Shown: in pieces, positions 22,301 to 31,942 of the stretch
Layout: every line of letters starts with the position of its first letter
Numbering within the stretch: position 1 is the first letter of the stretch
DNA from: Rubripirellula amarantea
GTDB lineage: Bacteria > Planctomycetota > Planctomycetia > Pirellulales > Pirellulaceae
Reading direction: 5' to 3'
DNA length: 64,000 bases
Assembly (NCBI RefSeq): GCF_007859865.1
Contig: NZ_SJPI01000001.1
Coordinates: 868,001-932,000, forward strand
Notes under the pieces: generated by a model
What the model saw: the letters and a program-made list of their open reading frames with translations, nothing else
Databases searched by the model: none
What the model was told of the DNA's origin: nothing
Program-made: the position numbers and the translations under genes

Positions 22301-22590
22301 AGAAGATTCTTGAGCAAATCGAGATTCCCAGTCATGCTCACAGTTCGTGGTGGCAAGCGTTCGCGGTTGCCAATGCACAACTTGCTACCGCCTTGAAAAC
22401 CGACCCAGCATACAGTGGAAACAGTGACGGTTTAATCAAACAACAGAACTATTTTAGTGAGCGAGCAGTCTCAGCTATCAAAGCGGGCATGGCCGAAAAT
22501 CAAATCCCCAGTGCATTTGTGAAACTTGCCCCAGAGATTACATCGCTTCGAGAACTTCCAATTTGGGATGAATTAGTCGATTCCCCCTAA
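19396..22590 (+). CDS. Membrane-anchored Ser/Thr protein kinase with C-terminal TPR-like repeats
   Basis: This is a 1,064-residue Hanks-type kinase. After a polar, low-complexity N-terminal region (1-215), the kinase domain shows the glycine loop GQGGMG (227-232), catalytic Lys249 in VALK, HRD at 340-342 with K344 and N347, and DFG at 360-362. A single membrane segment lies at about 507-531, followed by a Lys/Glu/Gln-rich coiled coil (about 535-610) and TPR-like helices (about 650-800 and beyond). All catalytic residues are present, so it should be active. The ATG at 19396 has an upstream GGAAG. It starts 27 bp after the giant gene, so co-transcription is likely. This kinase-TM-TPR layout is common in planctomycetes; its substrate is unknown. 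Confidence 0.93.
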   Translation: MPQSPHKPWHNSDSLISEPWLTELIQSYEKDWQRVIESSASEAKIETPSFDALLQRLEQHEIDENKRTLAKSTLRLIDQYYRETLDTKISDDNRDDNNSRNSSYEEPTIDSFSPADANSAQEVTLDTGAIDRDVAVESRSENEVTIAGKSAPSGELPVRVHPGSGSANTPVEGMDDTADFSVGEARAIGTAKVGRSNIRPSAKGRSNFNALPPGESIGDYEIKSVLGQGGMGVVYLANQKSLDRLVALKMILDGSRVNQAMLDRFDAEAKAIAKLQHENIVRIYEVGEHDDHPYFSLEFIKGATLGDLIRSNPMTPSEAARVLESVARGLQYAHEQNIIHRDIKPANILLTSDGTPKISDFGLAREIERDQSLSITGAVVGTPGYMAPEQARAATDIGPAADIWGMGAMLYAMLTGRAPFVGSNPGESVMMLLREEPVPPSRLRIKIPKDLETICLKCLEKDPSRRYIDARHLADDLAKFQRGEPISARPISLWERLIRWCKRNPTIAVPSGLAACLALALAVGGPLAAGTIYQQKTEVEKSNKALEVSNNKLVVSEEEERKARQLAEQNEQLAEQNAERARASEAVAVKAKETAQRNAESAQAGYKQAVDALKSLVFGVLRKLDDRPGMSDVREELLNTAREGLARLDSTASDPTQNNIIAAGTLRRLGDANLETGRVEAARQCYARCLDVVASLDKENKLPGRFHNLSTAHDLLGQSLRALGKMNEAKSQFETALTLRRQWLNQEPSNQGVRQNIAATLGRLAYVDMDLGNLDAAQEWFEESAQIREDSAKDDHFSIGAQLEWIGAKWSLEKLRVRNGDLKAATGNLTKIAKDLNKISDENPFMVAPAWNAGLMQADLATWNLYLGNHAIALQFANDSATRLQKLKKQEKKNLKLSESLAESLHLKAICIKLHSTEASDELDATAQHALREAVSLRQEILEADPSLGLIQLRLANDLAQLGETDQAKKILEQIEIPSHAHSSWWQAFAVANAQLATALKTDPAYSGNSDGLIKQQNYFSERAVSAIKAGMAENQIPSAFVKLAPEITSLRELPIWDELVDSP

Positions 22591-22765
22591 CCTCACCGTC
22601 CACACGTCTCGCTTGTTTGTTGCTCAATGCTCTCGAATTCGACAATGTTGACCACATTATGCGTTCAAAACTGGAATTTGGATGAGATGTAAATAGCATG
22701 TCTTTGAGGATGCAAATCGAGAGACTCTCAACGACACTGCGTACCATTGTCCCCTGCAAATCATT

Positions 22766-23500
22766 ATGAACCGTACTGTAAAGACTCAACTTGAGGAAAC
22801 TCGTCGATCGTTTGCGTGGTCGGAATCTAGAGTCGTTCGATGCTTAATTTCATACTGTTTTGTTGCATTGATGTTCTCACCTGCAAAAGCAGCATTTGTG
22901 ATTGAAGTAGACAGCGACACGATGTTTGCGGGTGAAACGAAAACACTGAATGTCACGATTCGAAGCGTGGGAGTACCGGACGACTTAAACTTCTTTGTTT
23001 TCGACTTAGTCTTGACTCCGATTACTCCTTTGCCAGCATCATCTGATGATGTCAGATTTGTTGACCCAGGGATCTCGACAGAGCCATTTGCAGCAACGCC
23101 AAGTTACGTATTTTCGGGAAACAGCAACGCCGCTATAAGTGGCAACGCGATTACGTCGACTACTCAAACATCGTATGCCAACGATACGCTAACCATTACG
23201 GATCTCTCTGGTGACTTTAATGACATACCCGTTCTTACCAGTCCGACGTTGATCGCACAGTTTGACCTACAGACGGCGATGAATGCCGCAACTGGGATCT
23301 ATGAAGTGTCCGTCATCGATCCATTCGCGGATGACTTCAATGGTACCGAACCTGCTATGAGTTCAGTATCAGGTTTTATAGAGATCACTGTTGTGCCTGA
23401 ACCATCCTCAATGCTGGGGCTAGTTGTTGGTATTCTCGGTGGACACCTGATCTTGCGGCGTAGGCACCAACAAGACTTCCGTATGCGGGGCATGACATGA
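22766..23500 (+). CDS. PEP-CTERM sorting-domain protein
   Basis: This is a 244-residue exported protein. A long charged N-region precedes a hydrophobic segment ending AKA near residue 45, consistent with a signal peptide. The middle is a beta-rich domain of unknown function resembling cohesin-like PEP-CTERM proteins. The C-terminus is a classic PEP-CTERM tripartite signal: VPEP at 210-213, a hydrophobic helix, then RRRH. In other bacteria such signals are cleaved by exosortase during export with exopolysaccharide; no exosortase gene is seen here. A 175-bp gap upstream suggests its own promoter, although I could not place one confidently. The next gene starts 73 bp downstream. Confidence 0.82.
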   Translation: MNRTVKTQLEETRRSFAWSESRVVRCLISYCFVALMFSPAKAAFVIEVDSDTMFAGETKTLNVTIRSVGVPDDLNFFVFDLVLTPITPLPASSDDVRFVDPGISTEPFAATPSYVFSGNSNAAISGNAITSTTQTSYANDTLTITDLSGDFNDIPVLTSPTLIAQFDLQTAMNAATGIYEVSVIDPFADDFNGTEPAMSSVSGFIEITVVPEPSSMLGLVVGILGGHLILRRRHQQDFRMRGMT

Positions 23501-23573
23501 CCGCTTTGCCTGCAGATAAGTGATATCATTGGTGGAGATCATTCCTGAACTCCTCCGCCTGTTGAATGTTTGT

Positions 23574-26500
23574 ATGCGACCTTTCTTCGTTGCAGTGCTC
23601 GTGAGCTTCGCCGGCCATGCCGCGTCTCATGAGCCAACGTCTTTCGATCATTCCATTGGGGCCATTGGCTTTTCGATTCCTGATGGGTTCGACATTGAAA
23701 GGATCGCCGGCGAACCATTGATCAAATGGCCGATTGTGGCGGATTTTGATCGCGACGGAAACCTTGTGGTTGCTGAATCGGGCGGTGTGGGCACGCCAAT
23801 TGACGCGCACAACCAAAAGCAGCTTCACAAGATCATTCGACTTGTCGATACCGATCGCGATGGTAGTTTTGACGAACGCATTGTTGTCGCTGATCAATTT
23901 GCCTTTCCTGAAGGAGTGCTTTGCGTTGGCGACAGCATCCTTGTAGCTGCACCGCCACAGATTTGGAAATTGACCGATAGAGACGGCGATGGCGTTTGTG
24001 AAGAACGTAGTGTTTGGTTCGATGGTGGAACGGTGACGTACTGTGCCAACGACCTGCATGGTCCGTATCTCGGACCGGATGGCTGGATCTATTGGTGCAA
24101 AGGAGCGTTCGCGAAACAAAGCCATATGTTGGTTGATGGGCGCGAGATCCAATCATCCGCTTCTCACATCTATCGCCGCAAACTTGATGGCGGGCCGATC
24201 GACATGGTAGTTGCCGGTGGCATGGATAACCCCGTCGAAGTAGCCTTCACTTCAACCGGTGAACCGTTCTTTACCAGCACTTACCTTGTTCATCCGAACA
24301 ACGGAAAACGAGACGGAATTGCTCACGCGGTTTACGGGTCCCTGTTTGGAAAAGACCACTCCGTCATTCAAGATCACATCAGGACAGGTGACCTGATGCC
24401 CGTTATGACTCAACTCGGCGCGGCTGCTCCCAGCGGACTTGCGTGCTTGAATCGTTATGACATAGTCCCATTCGATTCAAACGGTAATGATGTCTTAGTA
24501 GCAGCCCAATTCAATCGGCAACGGGTAACTGCTCATCGGTTGATCCCAATGGGCTCTAGTTTTAAGACAGAAGACCACGACTTGCTGATCGCTGACCGCA
24601 TTGACTTTCATCCGACTGATGTCGTTGAGGACGCGGACGGAAGTTTGATCGTGGTCGATACCGGTGGTTGGTACGACCTATGTTGCCCCACGTCCCGGGT
24701 CAATCAGAAAACAGCAAGCGGCGGAATCTATCGACTCTCGAAGCGTCAAGAATCGACCACCCAAACACGGCAACCGGTCATCTGGTCGACGCTTACGCGA
24801 AACCAAAATTGCGAGCTTGTTCTCGACTCCCGACCTTGGGTTGCCCGCGAGGCAACTCTGCGGTTAACCGACGCGGATATCGGCAAGCTTCGGGAGCTAG
24901 CGATGATTCCACGATCTTCAACCGCGAGTCGGCTGCGCTGCATCGGTGCACTAACGAGCCTAGGAAGTCCCGCCGCGCTCAACCAGATCGCTTCATTCAT
25001 CGACGACCCCCATGTTCCGGTGGCTATCGCAGCGGTGCGAGCAATCTCGCTTCACCGAGACAGTCGAGCAGTTGCAAAACTCGTCAATTTGATCGATCAC
25101 GACAACCTTTTTCTGCGTCGCGCAGCGGTGGAAGCTCTCGGCAGAGCAGGGGATAGCGATTCCATTTTACGCCTCTTCTCGACCGACGACGAAGGAGATC
25201 GTCATCTCGCTCATTCAATCGCATTCGCCTTGATTGCGTTGTCGCGAGCGCATCCTGAACTCGACTTGCTACAGATTGCGAGCAACGACGACGAGAAGCG
25301 ACTTGCTTTGCTGGCTGTTTCTCAAATTGATAACGGGTCACGACTCAAGCCCGCTGATGTTTTCGCCTTGGCAAGTAGCGATGACGAATCCTTGTCAAAC
25401 CTTGCCATCACCGTTCTCGCTGAGCATCCTGCGTGGGCACAAGAACTTATGCCTTTCCTACAGACATATTGGTCTGACCTAAACCATCACGGTGACAAAC
25501 TTGCGACGCTGCTGTCTCACTGGAAATACAATCCAGAAATTCAAGACTTAATCAGAGATTGGATTTGGTCGGTTTCAGGCATCGACGATGATCCGCAGCG
25601 CCGTATTCATGAAACCTACTTGGCCGAGCATTTCGATAAAGTTTCACCCCCGAAACTTCCGGCCGCCTGGATTGAACCATTGGCGCACTGGCTGCGATCC
25701 AGTGAAGGGCGTACGAAACTTGCACTTTCGATTGCGTTGTCCAAAGTGGATGCGGATCTTGCAACTTCTGAAGCGTTGATTGAGGCTATAGGAAGCTTGG
25801 CTGATCAATCCGCAGAAACAGGCCAGAAATTGCGTTGGTTGCGATGTCTGCCGTCGGGATCTGGAATCAACGAGACAACCACAGAATCCGTGATGGTCGA
25901 TGCGTTTTCTAATCTCGATCACTCCGATCACGATGTGGCGAAGGAGGCGATGCGTCGAGTCAGTCTATCCGCGTCAGCAGCCCGCAAGGTGCTTGATAGT
26001 CTTGCATCATTACCCTCGCTGGATTTGCCTATCGCAATCCAAGCGATCAAGCGGCTAGACGATGAAACCTTAAACTTGTCATTGCTGAAGCGGCTACGGG
26101 AGCTCAATTCTGCGAAGACGCTCGCACCCAACTACTTGACGAATGCGTTCAAGGATTCATCGCCGCGTGTTACCAGCGAGGCTCAAGAAACGTGTGAGGC
26201 TATTGCTAGACCACCGGTGGAAATCGGTGATGCCGTCGCGGTTTGGCAATTAAAATTGGTTCCTGGGGATCCGGTCAAAGGCTTGCAGATTTTCCACGGC
26301 ACGAAAGCCCAATGCGGCGCATGCCACACCATGGGTTTCGTGGGCGGAAACGTGGGTCCCGATCTAACTCGCATTGGTTCGTCGCGAACGATGGAAGCAA
26401 TGCTTGAAGCGATTCTTTACCCGAGCCAGCGACTGGAACAGAACTATCGCTCGACAAAAATCTTGACGATCGACGGCGAAGTTTTAAACGGGCTAGTGAA

Positions 26501-26681
26501 GCGACGCACAACCGCGGTGGTTGAGCTTCAAATCTCAGCGGACGAGACGAAAATGATCTCCACCGACGAAATCGAGGACGAGCGTCCCAGCGAAATATCC
26601 GTAATGCCCACCGGACTTGCTGAACAACTCTCCATCGAAGAGTTGTCGGACCTGATGGCGCTTCTGCAAGCAGCAAAGTAG
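23574..26681 (+). CDS. PVC-type membrane-bound dehydrogenase with HEAT repeats and a cytochrome c heme-binding domain
   Basis: I place the start at ATG 23574 (1,035 residues), because it begins a good signal peptide (MRPFFVAVLVSFAGHA). An in-frame GTG at 23520 would put 18 polar residues before it. The N-terminal half is a beta-propeller of the TIGR02604 type with DxDxDG loops (DTDRDG, DRDGDG). The middle (about 420-890) is made of HEAT-like alpha repeats. The C-terminus carries a TIGR02603-type heme domain with CGACH at residues 914-918, then GPDLTRIG. Such proteins are abundant in planctomycetes and are thought to be periplasmic oxidoreductases acting on sugars or other polyols. The substrate cannot be read from the sequence. 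Confidence 0.88.
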   Translation: MRPFFVAVLVSFAGHAASHEPTSFDHSIGAIGFSIPDGFDIERIAGEPLIKWPIVADFDRDGNLVVAESGGVGTPIDAHNQKQLHKIIRLVDTDRDGSFDERIVVADQFAFPEGVLCVGDSILVAAPPQIWKLTDRDGDGVCEERSVWFDGGTVTYCANDLHGPYLGPDGWIYWCKGAFAKQSHMLVDGREIQSSASHIYRRKLDGGPIDMVVAGGMDNPVEVAFTSTGEPFFTSTYLVHPNNGKRDGIAHAVYGSLFGKDHSVIQDHIRTGDLMPVMTQLGAAAPSGLACLNRYDIVPFDSNGNDVLVAAQFNRQRVTAHRLIPMGSSFKTEDHDLLIADRIDFHPTDVVEDADGSLIVVDTGGWYDLCCPTSRVNQKTASGGIYRLSKRQESTTQTRQPVIWSTLTRNQNCELVLDSRPWVAREATLRLTDADIGKLRELAMIPRSSTASRLRCIGALTSLGSPAALNQIASFIDDPHVPVAIAAVRAISLHRDSRAVAKLVNLIDHDNLFLRRAAVEALGRAGDSDSILRLFSTDDEGDRHLAHSIAFALIALSRAHPELDLLQIASNDDEKRLALLAVSQIDNGSRLKPADVFALASSDDESLSNLAITVLAEHPAWAQELMPFLQTYWSDLNHHGDKLATLLSHWKYNPEIQDLIRDWIWSVSGIDDDPQRRIHETYLAEHFDKVSPPKLPAAWIEPLAHWLRSSEGRTKLALSIALSKVDADLATSEALIEAIGSLADQSAETGQKLRWLRCLPSGSGINETTTESVMVDAFSNLDHSDHDVAKEAMRRVSLSASAARKVLDSLASLPSLDLPIAIQAIKRLDDETLNLSLLKRLRELNSAKTLAPNYLTNAFKDSSPRVTSEAQETCEAIARPPVEIGDAVAVWQLKLVPGDPVKGLQIFHGTKAQCGACHTMGFVGGNVGPDLTRIGSSRTMEAMLEAILYPSQRLEQNYRSTKILTIDGEVLNGLVKRRTTAVVELQISADETKMISTDEIEDERPSEISVMPTGLAEQLSIEELSDLMALLQAAK

Positions 26682-26716
26682 TGCATGCATGGCACATCCT
26701 TTCCTTACCGTAGCGG

Positions 26717-28345
<1,629 letters not shown>

Positions 28346-28386
28346 CGGTGTTTCCAGGCTGAATAATGGTGATAGCGAATAAGCTC

Positions 28387-28399
28387 GGTGACAGTCACC
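28387..28399. promoter_or_regulatory. Near-perfect palindrome upstream of pgi, possible operator
   Basis: GGTGAC and GTCACC flank a single central base about 42 bp upstream of the pgi start. The size and symmetry suit a dimeric regulator, but I do not recognise the motif and saw no second copy nearby. Confidence 0.3.
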
Positions 28400-28463
28400 C
28401 CGCTCTCAATTCTCAATCTATCATCCTAGAAACCCACTCGCGGGGAAAGCCGTGACGTAAACG

Positions 28464-30056
28464 TTAGTAAACGTCTCGGACATACCTTTTTTCGTCCACC
28501 AGTCGTTTGAGATAGGCTTTCGCATCGTCGGCTGACATGTTGCCTTGTTCTGCAATGATATCAGCGAGTGCTCGATCGACGTCGGCCGCCATCCGAGATG
28601 CGTCGCCACAAACGAAGAAATAGCCGCCCTCTTGAATCCATTGCCAAAGCTCAGACGCGTTTTCTCGCATTCGATCTTGGACATAAACCTTCTTGTCACC
28701 ATCGCGACTGAACGCCGTGTCGAGTTTAGTGAGCAAGCCACTGGACGCATACTTCTTGAGCTCGTCTTCGTAAAGAAAATCGAACGCTTCGTGTTGATCG
28801 CCGAAGAATAGCCAGTTCTTACCCGGCGACTTTTGAGCGTTCCGTTCTTGCAAGAACGCCATGAACGGTGCGATACCAGTGCCAGGTCCCACCATAATCA
28901 TGGGCGAGTTCGGATCTCTAGGGATGGTGAATCCACCATGATTGGGCTGCGTGAATACTCGCACCGTGCTTCCTTGCACGACACGATCAGCCAACATGGT
29001 ACTTGCAGCGCCCTTTCGAACCCGCCCCTCTCGTTCATACACCACTTTGCCGACGGTTAGATGAACTTGGTCACCGACTTGGCTCATACTCGACGCGATT
29101 GAGTAGAGACGTGGATTCAATGGTTCCAGCGTTTCGAGGAACTCGGTACATGTTAGCGATTCGACATTGGCGACTTCCAATACATCAAGCACATCAAAAC
29201 CTTCGGGAACCCCCTCGTCGATCATGGTGTGCAAGAGATCTTTGGCTGTCTCTTCGTTGGCACGAGCAATGACCAGTAACAGCAACTCGTCCGAAGGATC
29301 TTTCAAACAGAAGTCCTGCTGCAATGCTTCGCGAAGCGTCTTGCGACTACCATCGGAAGACGTCAAAGATAGGTTGGGATCAGCGCCGATCCGGTCGATA
29401 ATTTGCGAAACCAGTTCGCCGCAGTTCTCGGGATAGATCCCCAAGGCGTCCCCGACTTCGTAGTTCAGGCCAGAGCCTGCGAGATCGATCGCCACATGCC
29501 GCGTATCCTTTGCCGAACCCTCTTTATTGAGAGGACGTGATTCAATAATCGCTGCGCCATAAGGATTGGATCGTGAGTATCCGTTTGCCGCACCGTTGGT
29601 TGCTGGCGTGCCATTGGTGGCCGATTTGCCATTCGTTTCCGCACTACCGCCTTCCTTTAGCAATTGCTTGATCATTTGCTTTGTTTCCTTTCCGCCAGGA
29701 CTGCAAAGCGTTACGTTTGATTCGGCTCCCGATTCGATTGCTTCGGCGTAAGTTTGGCATAGGTAACCACACGAACCGCAATTGAGCTGTGCCATCGCCG
29801 CCATTAGCTTTCGCTTGAGCGGTTTTCCTTCCGCCATTTCCATTCGCTCGACGATCGGAAGTGTGGAATCGTGCCAGGGAAAGTCATCGTCTTCTTCGCT
29901 ATCCTCACCAATCAATTCGGTGGCAACACCGGCCGTCGCTAAAGCGGTACCGGCATCCATTCCTGGCTGGATCCCCATCATGCCAGCGAAGAATCCATTT
30001 AACCACGCACGTTGTTCTTCGTTGAACGGCGCGCTACTTGGAATGAAACTACTCAT
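28464..30056 (-). CDS. Fe-S/FAD/NADPH reductase of the nitrate operon (CysJ-like, without a flavodoxin domain)
   Basis: This is a 530-residue cytoplasmic reductase. The C-terminal two thirds match the CysJ/ferredoxin-NADP reductase family: RLYSIASS for FAD, GPGTGIAPFMAFLQER for NADPH, and an aromatic C-terminus (RYVRDVY). The usual N-terminal flavodoxin (FMN) domain is absent. In its place residues 93-118 hold C-x2-C-x3-C-x17-C followed by SPGG, resembling the RnfB-type Fe-S domain (PF04060). An Asn/Thr/Gly-rich linker (about 138-165) joins the two parts. Residues 11-25 (FNEEQRAWLNGFFAG) resemble the N-terminus of NirA next door. Placed 41 bp after nirA, it probably passes NADPH electrons to NirA and perhaps NarB. 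It is annotated in relatives as a sulfite reductase flavoprotein, which context makes unlikely here. Confidence 0.85.
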   Translation of the reverse strand: MSSFIPSSAPFNEEQRAWLNGFFAGMMGIQPGMDAGTALATAGVATELIGEDSEEDDDFPWHDSTLPIVERMEMAEGKPLKRKLMAAMAQLNCGSCGYLCQTYAEAIESGAESNVTLCSPGGKETKQMIKQLLKEGGSAETNGKSATNGTPATNGAANGYSRSNPYGAAIIESRPLNKEGSAKDTRHVAIDLAGSGLNYEVGDALGIYPENCGELVSQIIDRIGADPNLSLTSSDGSRKTLREALQQDFCLKDPSDELLLLVIARANEETAKDLLHTMIDEGVPEGFDVLDVLEVANVESLTCTEFLETLEPLNPRLYSIASSMSQVGDQVHLTVGKVVYEREGRVRKGAASTMLADRVVQGSTVRVFTQPNHGGFTIPRDPNSPMIMVGPGTGIAPFMAFLQERNAQKSPGKNWLFFGDQHEAFDFLYEDELKKYASSGLLTKLDTAFSRDGDKKVYVQDRMRENASELWQWIQEGGYFFVCGDASRMAADVDRALADIIAEQGNMSADDAKAYLKRLVDEKRYVRDVY

Positions 30057-30097
30057 AGGTCTACCAAAGATTCAATGATCAAACAAAACGAACAACA

Positions 30098-31918
30098 CTA
30101 AACGCTCACGTTCAACAATGACTTGAGCTCTTCGTCACTACTGCGACTTGCAAACTGAACAAAACTTTCGCCTTCCTGACGTCGTTCTAGATAACCGCCC
30201 ACGATGCATGCGATCGTTTGAGGACAATCTTCGGCCACGACATACTCGAATAGCAACCGAGCGATTCCCTGACGATCGCCCCAACCGCCGCCTAGATGAA
30301 TGTGGTATCCGTCCACCATGTCATCCCCGCGTTCGACCTTACAACCAATGAGTCCGATGTCGCCGATGTAGTGCTGAGCACAACTGTGATGGCAACCAGT
30401 GACGTGAATATTGATGGGCTGGTCAAGCTCGAATTGCGATTCGAGGGCTTCAGCGATTGCCATGGCGTTTGCCTTCGTGTCGGCGGCAGCGTACTTGCAT
30501 CCGGCACTCCCCGTGCATGCGACTAATCCCGCCCGAAAGGAGCTTGCTTGAGTGTTCAATCCAATCGCTCGAATCTTTTCATCAACCTCGTTGATGTCTT
30601 CGTTGGCAATGAATGGAATGATCAGGTTCTGCCACACCGTGAAACGGATTTCGCCATTTCCGTATCGCTGTGCAATGTCAGCTAGTGATCTGGCTTGGTC
30701 GCTAGTGATGCGTCCCACCGGCAAAACGACACCGACATAGCTCAAACCCGGTTGTTTCTGGAGATGAAATCCGACGTGGGCGGATCGGTCCTCGTTGTGA
30801 GGAACACTAAGCCGAGACTGGTCGACACGTCTTAGCTTTCGACCGATTTGCTTCTCAACGGCTTCAAGAAAAAGGTCGAATCCCATGTCGTCCAATACAT
30901 ATTTCAACCTTGCTTTCTTGCGATCCGTGCGGTCACCCGTTTTGACGAAGACTCGCACGATTCCGCCCGCAACCTCGTAGCATTCGTCGGCGGTTAGCAA
31001 CACGCCGGTTGGTCGAGCAAAATCCTTGTGACCAGTAATCCCACCGAGAGTCAGTTGAAAGTAAACACCCGCTAGTAGATCTTCACTAGCGTGTTCTGGG
31101 GTTACCAACACGGCATGAAAGCCGATGTCGTTTGTGTCGTCCAGTGCCGACACCTTCCCGCCACCATCGAAGGCAATGTTGAACTTGCGTGGCAATCCAT
31201 ACATCTCGCGATGATTCAAAATGTAGTTATGCATTCGCTTGGCCAACGGAATGGTTTCTACTAATTCCGTGCCATCAATACCGGACAATGTGCTGGCGGT
31301 GCAGTTGCGAATGTTGTCGCCTCCTGATCCGAGGCTGATAACATCGACGTCGCGAAGTCCATACAGAATATGGGCGGCCTGATCAGCGGGAATTTCGCGA
31401 AACTGCAGGTTCGCGCGAGTGGTCACATCAATGTACCCACCGGCTGAACGATCGCTTAAATCAGCCAAACCTCGGAACTGCCAAGCGTGCAAGACTCCGC
31501 CGGGAATTCGCATTCGGCACATGAATGAATCTTGCGCGGGTGCAACGTGAAAGAGCCCGTGAAATTTTGTTAAAAAGACATCGGTACCTTTAGGGAACGT
31601 TCCCGCGTTGCTTCTAGCGATGATCTCGTCCCACATATCAAGTGGATTCTTCTCTCGCTTTGCCTTTTCCTCAATGCTCAGTTTCTTGCCGGCAGCTTCG
31701 GCATCGGCTTGAGCTTGCAGAGCAAGCATCTCGGGACGGCTTGCAACTACGGATCCGTCAATGGTGCTTGCACCGCCACCTACCTTCAGGGTTGTCCCAG
31801 TCGGTGAGCCACTACCGCTAATAATCGGCAGATTGCTGACGGCGCGAGCGACATCGGAACCGAATGCGAATCCCGACAGGAATTGTTTTTGCTCTTCCGA
31901 GAAAGCTTTGTCAGTCAT
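30098..31918 (-). CDS. nirA: Assimilatory nitrite reductase (siroheme, 4Fe-4S)
   Basis: This 606-residue enzyme should reduce nitrite to ammonium with six electrons in the cytoplasm. It belongs to the ferredoxin-type nitrite/sulfite reductase family. The siroheme-[4Fe-4S] ligands are visible as C468-x5-C474 (CTGSAGC) and C509-x3-C513 (GCHHSC). Two half-repeats of the ferredoxin-like reductase fold are present. Residues 6-20 (FSEEQKQFLSGFAFG) form a short motif shared with the reductase encoded just downstream, suggesting a common docking or dimerisation helix. The gene lies 24 bp after narB. Siroheme sulfite reductases have the same ligands, but the neighbouring nitrate reductase and nitrate importer favour nitrite. 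Confidence 0.92.
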   Translation of the reverse strand: MTDKAFSEEQKQFLSGFAFGSDVARAVSNLPIISGSGSPTGTTLKVGGGASTIDGSVVASRPEMLALQAQADAEAAGKKLSIEEKAKREKNPLDMWDEIIARSNAGTFPKGTDVFLTKFHGLFHVAPAQDSFMCRMRIPGGVLHAWQFRGLADLSDRSAGGYIDVTTRANLQFREIPADQAAHILYGLRDVDVISLGSGGDNIRNCTASTLSGIDGTELVETIPLAKRMHNYILNHREMYGLPRKFNIAFDGGGKVSALDDTNDIGFHAVLVTPEHASEDLLAGVYFQLTLGGITGHKDFARPTGVLLTADECYEVAGGIVRVFVKTGDRTDRKKARLKYVLDDMGFDLFLEAVEKQIGRKLRRVDQSRLSVPHNEDRSAHVGFHLQKQPGLSYVGVVLPVGRITSDQARSLADIAQRYGNGEIRFTVWQNLIIPFIANEDINEVDEKIRAIGLNTQASSFRAGLVACTGSAGCKYAAADTKANAMAIAEALESQFELDQPINIHVTGCHHSCAQHYIGDIGLIGCKVERGDDMVDGYHIHLGGGWGDRQGIARLLFEYVVAEDCPQTIACIVGGYLERRQEGESFVQFASRSSDEELKSLLNVSV

Positions 31919-31942
31919 ACGAACAGATCTACTCGATAGGTT

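Noticed and set aside
22591-22765. Promoter before the PEP-CTERM gene (TTGACC near 22647)
   Set aside because: No convincing -10 element lies at the proper spacing.
23520-23573. GTG 23520 as the start of the heme-dehydrogenase gene
   Set aside because: It would place 18 extra residues before a clear signal peptide that begins at ATG 23574, and no ribosome binding site precedes it.
28464-31918. Dissimilatory or assimilatory sulfite reductase (CysI/CysJ) for the siroheme enzyme and flavoprotein
   Set aside because: The neighbours are a nitrate importer and NarB, there are no sulfate-assimilation genes, and the flavoprotein lacks the flavodoxin domain of CysJ.
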